Source of the DNA: CAYJEO01 sp964369355
GTDB lineage: Bacteria > Bacillota_I > Bacilli_A > RF39 > UBA660
Length of the DNA stretch: 41,778 nucleotides
Assembly (NCBI GenBank): GCA_964369355.1
Contig: CAYJEO010000007.1
Coordinates: forward strand, 1-41,778
Direction: 5' to 3'
Below the pieces are notes generated by a model. The model was not told the DNA's origin, ran no database searches, and saw only the letters and a program-made list of their open reading frames with translations. Positions 7,591-16,284 of the stretch are shown here, piece after piece. Both the position numbers and the translations under genes were made by a program. Within the stretch, counting starts at the first letter, position 1; every line of letters starts with the position of its first letter.

Positions 7591-9348
7591 TTAAAATCCA
7601 CTTCTTTTAAATTGTTTTTCTAATTCTTCTTTAGTGTATAAAACAATTGTTGGTCTTCCGTGTGGACAGTTAAATGGATTATCACATTTACTTAAATCTT
7701 TTATTAGGTATTCCATTTCTTCTATAGTTACATGGGTATTACCTTTTATACTTATTTTACAAGCTAATTGCGCAGCTAAATGATCATTTAATTTAGCTAA
7801 GTCAAAACTTTTTTCTTTTTCTAAAATAACTTCTATTATTTTTTTTATTTGTAATTCTTCATATCCTTTTGTTAACCATAAAGGATGTGTTTTTATAATT
7901 ACAGAATTTATTCCAAATTCTTCTATATCAAATCCATATTTTTTTATTAAATCAAAGTGTTGTTTTAAAATAATAAATTCGTTATTTGTTAGTTCAATAG
8001 TAATAGGTACTATTAATTGAGTATGTTTGTTATCTGGATTACTTAACTTATTTAAATATATTTCATAATTAACTCTTTCTTTAGCCGCATGTTGATCTAT
8101 TAAATACATTCCGTTTTCGTTTTGACAAACTATATATGTCCCATGAATTAATCCGATTGGATATAAAAGTGGTAATCTAACTTTTTCGCAAACTGGTTCA
8201 TTATATTCTAAAGTTTCTTCTATAGTTTTATTATCACTTACAAATAAATCTTCATTAATTACTACATTTTCACTTTCGTATGAAAAATCAAATTTTTGTT
8301 CTTCATATACATTAGGTTTTTCTGTAAATGTATATGTTTTTGAATCTTCAATTTTTGGTATTAAAGTTTTTTTATCTAGTTTATTTTTTATTAAATTTTC
8401 AATTAAATATAGTAATTCATCCATTTTAGAAAATTTAATATCTTGTTTAGTTGGATGAATATTTACATCTATTAAAGAAGGATCTACTGTTATATTTAAT
8501 ACTACTATAGGATATCTATTTGATGGTTTATAATTATTATAACTATCGTTTATTACTCTATTTAAATCTTGGTTTCTAACTATTCTACCATTTACTAAAG
8601 TAATCATACTATTTTTGTTTGATTTATTTACTTCTGGCAGTGAGATAAAGCCAGATACAGTATAATCTTCATTTTCACCATTAATTTCTAACATTTTTTT
8701 AGCAGTTTGCATTCCAAATACACTGCTAATAGTTTTAAGTAAATTATTAGACCCATCTGTATTTAATAAAGTTTGATTATTATTTGTTAATTTAAATTTA
8801 ATATGTGGTTTAGATAAAGCTAGTTTATTTATATAATCAGTTATACTAGATAACTCTGTATATAAACTTTTCATATGTTTTAATCTAGCTGGTGTATTAT
8901 AAAACAGATTAGAAACACTTATACTTGTTCCTTTTCTTGCTTCACTATTTTCTACACTTACTAAAATTCCGCCTTCAATTATTACTTTAGTACCTATATC
9001 TTTATTACATGTATTTAATTCTACTTTAGAAACTGATGCAATCGAAGATAATGCTTCTCCTCTAAATCCTAAAGTATTGATTCTATATAAATCAGCTTCA
9101 TCTATTAATTTAGAAGTAGCGTGTCTATTAAAAGCCATTATAGCGTCTTCTTTATCCATACCAGTACCATTATCAGATATTTTGATAAGTTGTGTTCCTG
9201 CTTCAATTAAATCTATATGTATTTCAGTAGAGGATGCATCTATACTATTTTCTACTAATTCTTTTACAACTGATGCGCATCTTTCTACTACTTCACCTGC
9301 TGCTATTTTATTAGCAAGTATTGTATCCATTTGTTTTATAATAGCCAT
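7591..9348 (-). CDS. mutL: DNA mismatch repair protein MutL
   Basis: This MutL of about 585 residues couples mismatch recognition to strand incision. The N-terminal GHKL ATPase has ENSIDA, DNGTGMD and GFRGEALSSIASV. The C-terminal domain has the endonuclease motif DQHAAKERVNYE, then ACK and CPHGRP, so this is a nicking MutL as in most bacteria without MutH. A GTG nine bases upstream (9357) lies inside the SD (AGGTGATG), so I place the start at the ATG at 9348 (MAIIKQMD). MutS is not adjacent within the window, unlike in many Bacillota. The ORF is on its own between trxA and the terminator shared with the kinase gene. Confidence 0.95.
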   Translation of the reverse strand: MAIIKQMDTILANKIAAGEVVERCASVVKELVENSIDASSTEIHIDLIEAGTQLIKISDNGTGMDKEDAIMAFNRHATSKLIDEADLYRINTLGFRGEALSSIASVSKVELNTCNKDIGTKVIIEGGILVSVENSEARKGTSISVSNLFYNTPARLKHMKSLYTELSSITDYINKLALSKPHIKFKLTNNNQTLLNTDGSNNLLKTISSVFGMQTAKKMLEINGENEDYTVSGFISLPEVNKSNKNSMITLVNGRIVRNQDLNRVINDSYNNYKPSNRYPIVVLNITVDPSLIDVNIHPTKQDIKFSKMDELLYLIENLIKNKLDKKTLIPKIEDSKTYTFTEKPNVYEEQKFDFSYESENVVINEDLFVSDNKTIEETLEYNEPVCEKVRLPLLYPIGLIHGTYIVCQNENGMYLIDQHAAKERVNYEIYLNKLSNPDNKHTQLIVPITIELTNNEFIILKQHFDLIKKYGFDIEEFGINSVIIKTHPLWLTKGYEELQIKKIIEVILEKEKSFDLAKLNDHLAAQLACKISIKGNTHVTIEEMEYLIKDLSKCDNPFNCPHGRPTIVLYTKEELEKQFKRSGF

Positions 9349-9378
9349 TTTCATCACCTAATATATATTTTATCATAT

Positions 9379-9404
9379 AAAAAAAGAAAACTAAATGTTT
9401 TCTT
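9379..9404 (-). terminator. Intrinsic terminator of trxA
   Basis: The stem AAGAAAAC/GTTTTCTT with a TTTTTTT tail on the minus strand begins at the trxA stop codon. Confidence 0.75.
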
Positions 9405-9714
9405 ATTTATTACTATCAATAAAGTTAATAATTTCTTCTTCTGGCATGAAACCTACATTTTTAGCTACTTCTTGCCCATTTTTAAATAAAATCATTGTTG
9501 GTATAGACATTACTCCATAAGTTTTAGCTAATGATTCATTTTCATCAATATCAACTTTTACTATTTTCACATCTTCTTTAGTTTGACTTAAATTTTCTAA
9601 AATAGGTCCTAACATTTTACAAGGTCCACACCAGTTTGCGAAAAAGTCTACTAATACTAATTCTTCTTTTACATCTTCATTAAATGTTTGTTCATTTGCA
9701 TAAATTATTTCCAT
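9403..9714 (-). CDS. trxA: Thioredoxin
   Basis: This 103-residue protein has the thioredoxin fold sequence and the active site WCGPCK (C29, C32), the cis-proline in MSIPTMILFKNG, and the usual total length. It reduces disulfides in cytosolic proteins using a thioredoxin reductase that is not in this window. The ATG lies 2 bases after the stop of the CvpA gene, so the two are co-transcribed. Confidence 0.96.
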   Translation of the reverse strand: MEIIYANEQTFNEDVKEELVLVDFFANWCGPCKMLGPILENLSQTKEDVKIVKVDIDENESLAKTYGVMSIPTMILFKNGQEVAKNVGFMPEEEIINFIDSNK

Positions 9715-9716
9715 AA

Positions 9717-10433
9717 TTAATCCTCCTTATATTGTTCTAATAATTGTTCTATATTTGTAATTGTTATTTTATCTTGTTCTACTAATTTTTCTACTGAATT
9801 TGTTGATATAATATTGTATTTCAATAATAATTCTAAGGTATCTCTATTAAACTGTTCTGTAGATGTTCCGTTTTCATATTTATCTTTTAATATTTCAAAT
9901 TCTTCTAATACGACTATTGTATCTTCCATTGCGTTAGATAAAATTGGTGTTGAATTTAATATATCGTTTTTAAATTGTGATTGTTCTAATCCTTCAAAAT
10001 TAACCATTGGTAGACTTACAACATATAGGAAAATAAATACGAATATAAATGATTCTATTGCTCCTACTATTGCACCTAATATTTTAGAAGGTATTCCTAA
10101 AATAATTGTAAAATTTAATATTTTTTCAAATATTGTTGATATACTTAACACTAACCTAAATATAACCATTAATACACTAAATACCACGATAAATGCTAGT
10201 ACTTCATATATTATTATATTTATTGAGCTAACTCCTTTTAAAGCCCCTCCAAAATCGAAAAATGGCAGGTATTCATAGAAAAATACTGAAACGTAATTTT
10301 TTAGCATGAATGATAGTACTATTACAAGTAATAATCCAACAAAACTAATTAATTGTTTTGTAAAACCATTTTTAAATCCTTGTGCTGCTCCTGCTAAAAT
10401 TATTAATATTATAATTGCATCTAATATATACAT
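9717..10433 (-). CDS. CvpA family membrane protein
   Basis: This is a 238-residue protein with four hydrophobic spans in the first 150 residues and the CvpA hallmark at the N-terminus (YILDAIIILIILAGAAQGFKNG, with the G-x-x-x-G...K pattern after the first span), then a soluble C-terminal region of about 80 residues. CvpA-family proteins were named for colicin V production, and their biochemical role is poorly defined; roles in envelope homeostasis are reported. In many Bacillota the homologue (YshB) lies near mutS2 and trxA, and pairing with trxA agrees with this. SD AGGAGG lies 6 nt before the ATG. Confidence 0.85.
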   Translation of the reverse strand: MYILDAIIILIILAGAAQGFKNGFTKQLISFVGLLLVIVLSFMLKNYVSVFFYEYLPFFDFGGALKGVSSINIIIYEVLAFIVVFSVLMVIFRLVLSISTIFEKILNFTIILGIPSKILGAIVGAIESFIFVFIFLYVVSLPMVNFEGLEQSQFKNDILNSTPILSNAMEDTIVVLEEFEILKDKYENGTSTEQFNRDTLELLLKYNIISTNSVEKLVEQDKITITNIEQLLEQYKED

Positions 10434-10523
10434 AAAAATTCCTCCTATAGTAATTATATTATATTTGTTTTAAAAAATAAAGGTTTTACAATTATAGTGT
10501 TCCTACTTTACATTTTATTATAC

Positions 10524-10545
10524 AAAAAAGATAATTACTTATCTT
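10524..10545 (-). terminator. Intrinsic terminator of the csbB/yfhO unit
   Basis: The stem AAGATAA/TTATCTT with a TTTTTT tail on the minus strand contains the last codons and TAA of the glycosyltransferase gene. Confidence 0.75.
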
Positions 10546-11470
10546 CTGTTTCTTTTACTATGTATATCGGTCTGTTTTTAGTTTCTAAATAATTTTTAGC
10601 TAAATATTGTCCCATTATTCCCATACAAAATAATTGTATTCCACCTATAAATAATATAATACATATAGTAGATGGCCATCCTGCAACTGGATCTCCATAA
10701 AATAAAGCTCTTATGATTACAAAAATTATTGCAACAAATGATATCATACATATAATTATTCCTGCTAATGAAGCTAATGATAATGGTGCCGTTGTAAATG
10801 ATACTATTCCTTCTATTGCATATTTAAATAGTTTGAAAAATGACCATTTAGTTTCCCCTGCTACTCTTTCTATATTTTCATATTCTAACCATTTAGTTTC
10901 AAAACCAACAAAACTAAATATTCCTTTTGAATATCTATTGTATTCTTTTAAACTAAGTATTGCATCGACTACACATCTTTTCATTAATCTATAGTCTCTT
11001 GCTCCATCTACCATTTCAACTTTACTCATTTTATTAATTATTTTATAGAATTGTCTTGCAAAAAAACTTCTTATTACAGGTTCACCTTTTCTAGATACTC
11101 TTCTAGTACCTACTTGATCATATCCTTCGTTTATAATGGCATTATACATTTGTTCTAACATATGTGGTGGATCTTGTAAGTCAGCATCCATTAAAGTGAC
11201 ATAATCACCTTTTGAATATTCTAGTCCTGCTAACATAGCTGCTTCTTTACCAAAATTTCTTGAAAATGATACATATCTTACTCTTTTGTCTTTTTTTGCA
11301 TATTTTTTTATTGTTTCTAGTGTTTTATCTTTAGAACCGTCGTTTACAAATATAAACTCAAAATCTAAATAATTCATTTGCTCAGCTGTTTTTTTTATTT
11401 CTTCATAAAAGTATGGAATAGCTTCTTCTTCATTATAACAAGAAACTATTACTGATAATAATTTTTTCAT
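10535..11470 (-). CDS. csbB: Polyprenyl-phosphate glycosyltransferase, CsbB/GtrB-like
   Basis: This 311-residue family 2 glycosyltransferase has VIVSCYNEEEAIP at the start, VNDGSKDKT, and DADLQDPP (the DxD metal site), followed by two C-terminal membrane spans (about 228-285). This is the architecture of GtrB, CsbB and dolichyl-phosphate-sugar synthases that load a sugar onto undecaprenyl phosphate at the inner face of the membrane. Three bases upstream ends a YfhO-like gene. In B. subtilis, CsbB and YfhO work together to add GlcNAc to lipoteichoic acid, which makes the same role likely here; the actual sugar cannot be read. SD GAGGTAG precedes the ATG. Confidence 0.88.
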   Translation of the reverse strand: MKKLLSVIVSCYNEEEAIPYFYEEIKKTAEQMNYLDFEFIFVNDGSKDKTLETIKKYAKKDKRVRYVSFSRNFGKEAAMLAGLEYSKGDYVTLMDADLQDPPHMLEQMYNAIINEGYDQVGTRRVSRKGEPVIRSFFARQFYKIINKMSKVEMVDGARDYRLMKRCVVDAILSLKEYNRYSKGIFSFVGFETKWLEYENIERVAGETKWSFFKLFKYAIEGIVSFTTAPLSLASLAGIIICMISFVAIIFVIIRALFYGDPVAGWPSTICIILFIGGIQLFCMGIMGQYLAKNYLETKNRPIYIVKETEDK

Positions 11471-11473
11471 AGT

Positions 11474-13747
11474 CTACCTCTTCTTTATATAACATAACAT
11501 TATTATAATCGAAAAACCACTTATAAGTAAAGATATATCTTTTAAAGGAGCTTTATATTCAATTTTTATATTATGATTACCTTTTTCTATATCAAAACCT
11601 ATTAATCCTTCATTTACTTCTTCATAATCAATTTGCTTTCCATCTACCTTTATAATAAAGTTTTTTTCATACGGTATATTTAAAATAAATGTTGAATTTT
11701 CTAATACATTAATATTACCTTCTATAAAATCACCTTTTGTTTTTTCCATATCGGTTATAAATATATCAACTTCTTTATTTAAATTGTTTAAATCTATTGA
11801 ATTTACTTTTATATTAGATATGTTATATTCACCTTTTTTAAATTTTATATATAATTCATTTGAAGTGAAATCAAAATAAAAAGTTTCATTATTATTATAA
11901 TATTTCCAAGTTGATGTTGTAAGTAAATTACTTGTATTATTAATAGTTATTTCTAAATCTGATGTGGTGTTTTCTAAATCAAACGATAATGTATTTAGTG
12001 TGTTTACTTGTGTATTTATATTTACTTTTAAATAAGCATCATTAGAAGCTTTTATTTTAGTAAATTCATTATTTTTAATTATTTCAATATTGTTTTGTTC
12101 TATTATGTTAAAATTATAATCAACTTCTTTTGTTTCTATTAAATTAGTTGTCGTATCAGATAATAATGTATTATACAATTGATATTTATTATTATAATCT
12201 TTTTTTGATATTGTTTGATTGGTTGCATAACCTAAACTAGTAGCGTGAATATTTTCATATATAAAAATATCATCTATTTTAGTAATAAATTTATAAGGAT
12301 TATCTAATTCATATTTAGTTATTATATATTTTTCACTCATTATTGCTTGTGATATATAATTACTACTAGAATTTGTTACAAATTGATTTCTATATTGAAC
12401 ATTACTTTGTAATCTATTAAAATAAAAGTCTTGATATCCTAAATTAGAAGTTGATGAATAAAGACTTGTTTTATATTCTAAATAAGGACTTACTTTATTT
12501 AGTGTTTCTAAACCTAATTGATTATTAATTTTATAATATGTTTGATCATATTCTTCTAAAAATTCTATTGCTTTTAAATACTCTTCTGTATAATTATTAT
12601 AATCTTGCTTTTCAATTAAATTATCAATTTCATTTACATTTAATGTTATTAAAAATGTAGATGTAATAGTGTATAGTCCTATTATTATTTTTATATATAA
12701 TTTATCTTTTTTTAATATATCTGTTAAAGATTTAGCTATTAAAATCATAATCAATGGAATAAAAGGTATTAGACTTTTTCCATTTATATACATAAATCCA
12801 TTTAAGATAAAATTGAATAATGGTATAAAACCAATTAATAATATAAATATACCTAATAATTTATCTTTTAATTTAAATTTAATTATCGCATATATTATTA
12901 GTACTAAAGACATTAAACTTAATCCTAATCCATAATGTTCATACAAGAAAAAATTATTTGGCTTTAGTAATTCGATAATATTTATTGTAGTATTACTTTC
13001 TTCTCTTCCTGTAACTAATGCATAAGCTGTTGGTAGTAGTAAGCAAGCTGATATTCCAATTGCTATTAAAAATGGAATCGAGAGTTTTATACTTTTATTA
13101 ATGAAATCTCTTATATCATCAAACTTATTTGTTTTATATAATCCATATATGAATAAGCATATTAGGGACCCAACACTAAAAAAATAACTAGTAAGTATTA
13201 TTAAGACAATTGATATTATAAGTAACAAACTTTTATTTTTTTCTATTTTGCTATCTATTCCATAAAATCCTAATATTAAAAATGGCATATAATTTACAAA
13301 CATTATATGTCTTTTCATATGAAAAATTAAAGGAGTTGCGCATATAAAAATAAAAGATGTTAATAAAGATACATATGCACTATGCTTTTTCCTAATTAAA
13401 AAATAAAGTAATATTGCACTTGTTAATATACTTATATACATAGTAATCATTACAAAATGTATTATTTCCATATTTTTAAAAAAATAAGATAACATATAAA
13501 TAGGATTTAATAATCCATAATAAGCAATATTATATATATTTTGACCACTTCCTAAATTAAACATAAAATCAGGAAATAAATTATTAGTTTCATAAAATAA
13601 ATTTCTAAAATATTCTATAAAAATATAGTGCTGAGCCTCAAAATCTAAAGTTGATGCAAAAAAATAATCACTTGGAGTAATTAAAAAAATTAGTAAACTT
13701 AAAGTTGCGATTAATATAATTATATTTATTATGTCTTTTTTCTTCAT
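11474..13747 (-). CDS. yfhO: YfhO-like polytopic membrane glycosyltransferase
   Basis: This protein of about 757 residues has a long N-terminal membrane half with about a dozen spans (to about residue 375), a large extracytoplasmic domain (about 380-735), and a last span with a basic tail (ISLLISGFSIIIMLCYIKKR). Its layout and the YfhO-type features (early SDYFFAS region, FNLGSGQN loop after the first span, partner gene csbB) identify it as a GT-C-like YfhO protein that would move sugar from undecaprenyl phosphate to lipoteichoic acid outside the cell. The GTG at 13759 sits in the SD (AGGTG); the ATG at 13747 (MKKKDIIN) is better spaced and is chosen here. The extracytoplasmic part is Asn/Thr rich. 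Confidence 0.85.
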   Translation of the reverse strand: MKKKDIINIIILIATLSLLIFLITPSDYFFASTLDFEAQHYIFIEYFRNLFYETNNLFPDFMFNLGSGQNIYNIAYYGLLNPIYMLSYFFKNMEIIHFVMITMYISILTSAILLYFLIRKKHSAYVSLLTSFIFICATPLIFHMKRHIMFVNYMPFLILGFYGIDSKIEKNKSLLLIISIVLIILTSYFFSVGSLICLFIYGLYKTNKFDDIRDFINKSIKLSIPFLIAIGISACLLLPTAYALVTGREESNTTINIIELLKPNNFFLYEHYGLGLSLMSLVLIIYAIIKFKLKDKLLGIFILLIGFIPLFNFILNGFMYINGKSLIPFIPLIMILIAKSLTDILKKDKLYIKIIIGLYTITSTFLITLNVNEIDNLIEKQDYNNYTEEYLKAIEFLEEYDQTYYKINNQLGLETLNKVSPYLEYKTSLYSSTSNLGYQDFYFNRLQSNVQYRNQFVTNSSSNYISQAIMSEKYIITKYELDNPYKFITKIDDIFIYENIHATSLGYATNQTISKKDYNNKYQLYNTLLSDTTTNLIETKEVDYNFNIIEQNNIEIIKNNEFTKIKASNDAYLKVNINTQVNTLNTLSFDLENTTSDLEITINNTSNLLTTSTWKYYNNNETFYFDFTSNELYIKFKKGEYNISNIKVNSIDLNNLNKEVDIFITDMEKTKGDFIEGNINVLENSTFILNIPYEKNFIIKVDGKQIDYEEVNEGLIGFDIEKGNHNIKIEYKAPLKDISLLISGFSIIIMLCYIKKR

Positions 13748-13881
13748 AGTTGTTTTCACCTAGTTAATTATAACATAATATATTTTAAATATTTTAATTA
13801 TTTAAAATATATTACTTTTTATTTACATTTTATTTATCTATTTTTATATTTATGATAAAATACTTATAAGGAAGTGATTTA

Positions 13882-14841
13882 ATGACTATATCATTTAAAG
13901 TAAGTGACAAAACAAAAGAAAAAATGGTTGAATATTTTTCGGATAAAAAAAGAGAAAAAACTCCACCTTATGCAATATTTCAAGCTAATGAAGCTGATTC
14001 AGTAATTACATTATATGAATCAGGTAAAGTAGTTTTTCAAGGTATATCTGCTGATATTGATGCTAATATGTGGAAGCAAATGGAACAAAGTTTAAATCCT
14101 TTAGCTAAAATAGATGTTAAAGATAGTTCTAAAAATGATAAAAAGGATAAAAAAATAATTGAAGTAGATCCTAAATATTATTATGCTTCTACTATTGGTT
14201 CTGATGAGGTTGGGACTGGTGATTATTTTGGACCTATTGTAGTAACAGCAAGCTTTGTTAAAAAAGAAGATATTCCTTTTTTAGAACAATTAGGTATTAA
14301 AGATTCTAAAAAATTAACTGATGAAAAAATATTAGAAATAGTTCCTTCTATTATTAAAAAAATTGAATATTCTTCTATTGTATTATCAAATAAAGAATAT
14401 AATGATATTTATAGTGCTGATGTTAATATGAATAAAATAAAAGCTATTTTACATAATAAAGTATTGCTTAAGATGAAAGAAAAAGTTAGTAATTATGATT
14501 ATATAATAGTCGATGAATTTGCAAAAGAAGCAGTTTATTATAATTATTTAAAGGAAAGTTCTAATGTTGTTAGAAATATTACTTTTTTAACTAAAGGTGA
14601 AGATAGAAATTTAGCTGTTGCTTGTTCTTCTTTAATTAGTAGATATATTTTCTTAAAAGAATTTGATAAATTAGGAGATAAATACGAAACTTTCTTGCTT
14701 AAAGGTGCTAGCGATAAAGTAGATTTATTAGGTGTTAGTTTAGTTAAAAGATATGGAATTGATATTTTAAAAGATATTTCTAAATTTAGTTTTAAAAATA
14801 CTGAAAAAATAAAGAATATATTAGAAAAAGAAGATAACTAA
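13882..14841 (+). CDS. rnhC: Ribonuclease HIII
   Basis: This 319-residue protein has an N-terminal TBP-like substrate-binding domain (about 1-90) typical of RNase HIII, a lysine-rich linker (about 91-100) and a type 2 RNase H domain with GSDEVGTGDYFGP (first acidic pair), GIKDSKKLTDEKI, IVDEFA, and the usual acidic residue after SSLISRYIF. It cleaves RNA in RNA:DNA hybrids. RNase HIII is mainly a Bacillota enzyme; no rnhB is seen here. It is one of only two plus-strand genes, diverging from yfhO, with SD AAGGAAGTGA. Confidence 0.96.
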   Translation: MTISFKVSDKTKEKMVEYFSDKKREKTPPYAIFQANEADSVITLYESGKVVFQGISADIDANMWKQMEQSLNPLAKIDVKDSSKNDKKDKKIIEVDPKYYYASTIGSDEVGTGDYFGPIVVTASFVKKEDIPFLEQLGIKDSKKLTDEKILEIVPSIIKKIEYSSIVLSNKEYNDIYSADVNMNKIKAILHNKVLLKMKEKVSNYDYIIVDEFAKEAVYYNYLKESSNVVRNITFLTKGEDRNLAVACSSLISRYIFLKEFDKLGDKYETFLLKGASDKVDLLGVSLVKRYGIDILKDISKFSFKNTEKIKNILEKEDN

Positions 14842-14855
14842 ATCTTCTTTTTTTT
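14828..14855 (+). terminator. Intrinsic terminator of rnhC
   Basis: The stem AAGAAGAT/ATCTTCTT with a TTTTTTTT tail has its loop occupied by the rnhC TAA stop. Confidence 0.8.
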
Positions 14856-15246
14856 ATGGTTCTATTACATTTATAACATATTGATTTTTTTCATATGTTA
14901 TTTCTATTTCTAATGCATCTTCAAAAAGTTCATCTGTAGTTGGATTAGTTATATTTTCATCAATAAATCCACCTTCATCACTTGTACAAGTAAAGCCATC
15001 TTCATATAATTGTCCATATTTTAATCTACCTAAAGTAATTGTATTTATTTGTGTTTTATCTAAACAAGTTGAATTCATTACAATCCAGTCAGATGTTGCT
15101 TCTTCTATTTGTTTTATTTGAGCTTCATATACACCTTTTTCACTGTTTGCAAGTGATTGTGACACTATGACTAATGTAATACCTGTAATTATTCCTAAAA
15201 TTATTAATACCGCTAATAATTCTATTAAAGTAAATGCTTTTTTCAT
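14854..15246 (-). CDS. Type IV pilin-like/pseudopilin with N-terminal methylation motif
   Basis: This 130-residue protein opens with the prepilin signature KKAFTLIELLAVLIILGI: a basic leader, a cleavage site before Phe (with Ala rather than Gly at -1), Glu at +5, and a single hydrophobic helix. The rest is a small soluble domain with two cysteines (about residues 60 and 82) that could form a disulfide. It resembles ComGC-type pseudopilins, but no prepilin peptidase, ATPase or other pilin gene is in the window, so its assembly system must lie elsewhere. It follows the FMN lipoprotein gene after a terminator and has its own SD (AGGAGG), probably expressed by read-through or from an unseen promoter. 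Confidence 0.85.
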   Translation of the reverse strand: MKKAFTLIELLAVLIILGIITGITLVIVSQSLANSEKGVYEAQIKQIEEATSDWIVMNSTCLDKTQINTITLGRLKYGQLYEDGFTCTSDEGGFIDENITNPTTDELFEDALEIEITYEKNQYVINVIEP

Positions 15247-15259
15247 ATAGCCTCCTATT

Positions 15260-15284
15260 AAAAAATAGGTATAAAACCTATTTT
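15260..15284 (-). terminator. Intrinsic terminator after the FMN-lipoprotein gene
   Basis: The stem AAAATAGGT/ACCTATTTT with a TTTTTTAAT tail on the minus strand contains the TAG stop of the gene ending at 15278. Confidence 0.75.
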
Positions 15285-15742
15285 GCTTCTTCTATTGCAG
15301 TAGTTGCTGCTTCTACTAAAGAACTAATAGACATAGTACATCCTGATACAGCATCAGTTTTTCCATCTTCTGATAATTCTAAGAAGTCAACTCCTTGGTT
15401 TTCAACGATAGCATCTTCTAAAGCTTTAGCTTGTTCAAACCATTCTCCTCCACCTTCGATGTTACCTAATGAAGCACTATAACCTTTCATACCGTAGTCA
15501 CTACCTAATTCTTTTTTAGTAGTTAATTCACCATCTTTAGTGTAAGTTGTATCTAATTCAACTTTTGTGATCATTCCATCTTCATCTACTGTAATTTTTG
15601 CAGTTGCAGTATTTTCTTCACCACCATAAGTGTCGATTGCTTCTGCTTCGTATACACCTTCTTGGTATTCACCTTTCGTGCTTTGGCACCCTGTTGCAAA
15701 TAGTACTAATGTACAAGCTAATAATATACCTAATTTTTTCAT
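15278..15742 (-). CDS. pplA: PplA-like FMN-binding lipoprotein
   Basis: This 154-residue secreted lipoprotein has a signal peptide with the lipobox FATGC (lipidated Cys19), then one FMN-binding domain. The flavinylation motif is DAVSGCTMS (130-138): Thr136 is the expected site for covalent FMN attachment by ApbE, and the usual Ala before it is Cys135. Listeria PplA, a peripheral electron carrier in extracellular electron transfer, has two such domains; this one has a single domain. The ApbE gene, an EetA-like and an EetB-like gene lie directly upstream on the same strand, so this is very probably the exported electron carrier. It has its own promoter and terminator, allowing higher expression than its partners. 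The GC content is visibly higher than in its neighbours, as for highly expressed genes here. Confidence 0.88.
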   Translation of the reverse strand: MKKLGILLACTLVLFATGCQSTKGEYQEGVYEAEAIDTYGGEENTATAKITVDEDGMITKVELDTTYTKDGELTTKKELGSDYGMKGYSASLGNIEGGGEWFEQAKALEDAIVENQGVDFLELSEDGKTDAVSGCTMSISSLVEAATTAIEEAK

Positions 15743-15769
15743 TATAAATTCCTCCTCTATTATATTTAA

Positions 15770-15798
15770 ATTATATAATATTTTTTTTAATAATTCAA
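15770..15798 (-). promoter_or_regulatory. Sigma-A promoter for the FMN-lipoprotein gene
   Basis: -35 TTGAAT (15798..15793), a 17-nt spacer and a perfect TATAAT (15775..15770) on the minus strand overlap the end of the upstream gene and lead to the SD GAGGAGG. Confidence 0.65.
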
Positions 15799-16278
15799 TT
15801 TATTTTTGTATCTTTTTACACTTTCTTTACTGATATATCCGATTGCTAATCCTGTTACTATAGAAAAAAGTATTAAATAAGGAAAATAATAAGTAACTTT
15901 TATGTTTTTTAAAATTATGGCTGCTGCTATTATTTGACCACCACTATGAAAAACAGCGCCTATTATACTTACTCCTATAATTGATAGTTTAGTATGCTTA
16001 AATAAACTCATTGACAATATACTAAATATTGCACCTGTTAAACTAAATATAAATGAAACTCCTGTACTTCTAAGTATTCCCACTATAAATACTCTTAAAA
16101 TTGATATTTTAAAGGCATCTTTAATCCCATATAAATATAAAACAAATAAAGTAATAATATTGGCTAATCCTATTTTTAAACCTGGAACTATTCCATTAAA
16201 AAACGGAATAAAGGATTCTATTAAACTAAGTATTATACTTAATGATAAAAGCATTGTTAATTGACTAAATTTTCTCAT
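15787..16278 (-). CDS. eetB: EetB-like Gx transporter family membrane protein
   Basis: This 163-residue protein with about five spans belongs to the Gx transporter/Hpre_diP_synt_I family: PGLKIGLANIITLFVLYLYG near the N-terminus and GAVFHSGGQIIAAAIIL in the middle are the conserved blocks. In Listeria and lactobacilli, EetB of the flavin-based electron transfer locus is a member of this family. The older name, heptaprenyl diphosphate synthase component I, is misleading, as no prenyl synthase is present. It lies 6 bases from the EetA-like gene, in one unit with apbE. The assignment as EetB rests on family and context; biochemical function is not established. Confidence 0.8.
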   Translation of the reverse strand: MRKFSQLTMLLSLSIILSLIESFIPFFNGIVPGLKIGLANIITLFVLYLYGIKDAFKISILRVFIVGILRSTGVSFIFSLTGAIFSILSMSLFKHTKLSIIGVSIIGAVFHSGGQIIAAAIILKNIKVTYYFPYLILFSIVTGLAIGYISKESVKRYKNKLNY

Positions 16279-16284
16279 TTTTAC

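Noticed and set aside
9349..9357. Upstream GTG starts for mutL, recD2, rpmA, yfhO, the SPOR gene and the YgjV-like gene
   Set aside because: In each the GTG is part of the AGGTG or GGAGG Shine-Dalgarno site; the start a few codons downstream has the right spacing.
9814..10278. A plus-strand 154-residue frame
   Set aside because: It lies entirely opposite the CvpA gene, lacks an SD and has no family features; it is a shadow. The other plus-strand frames opposite minus genes were dismissed in the same way.
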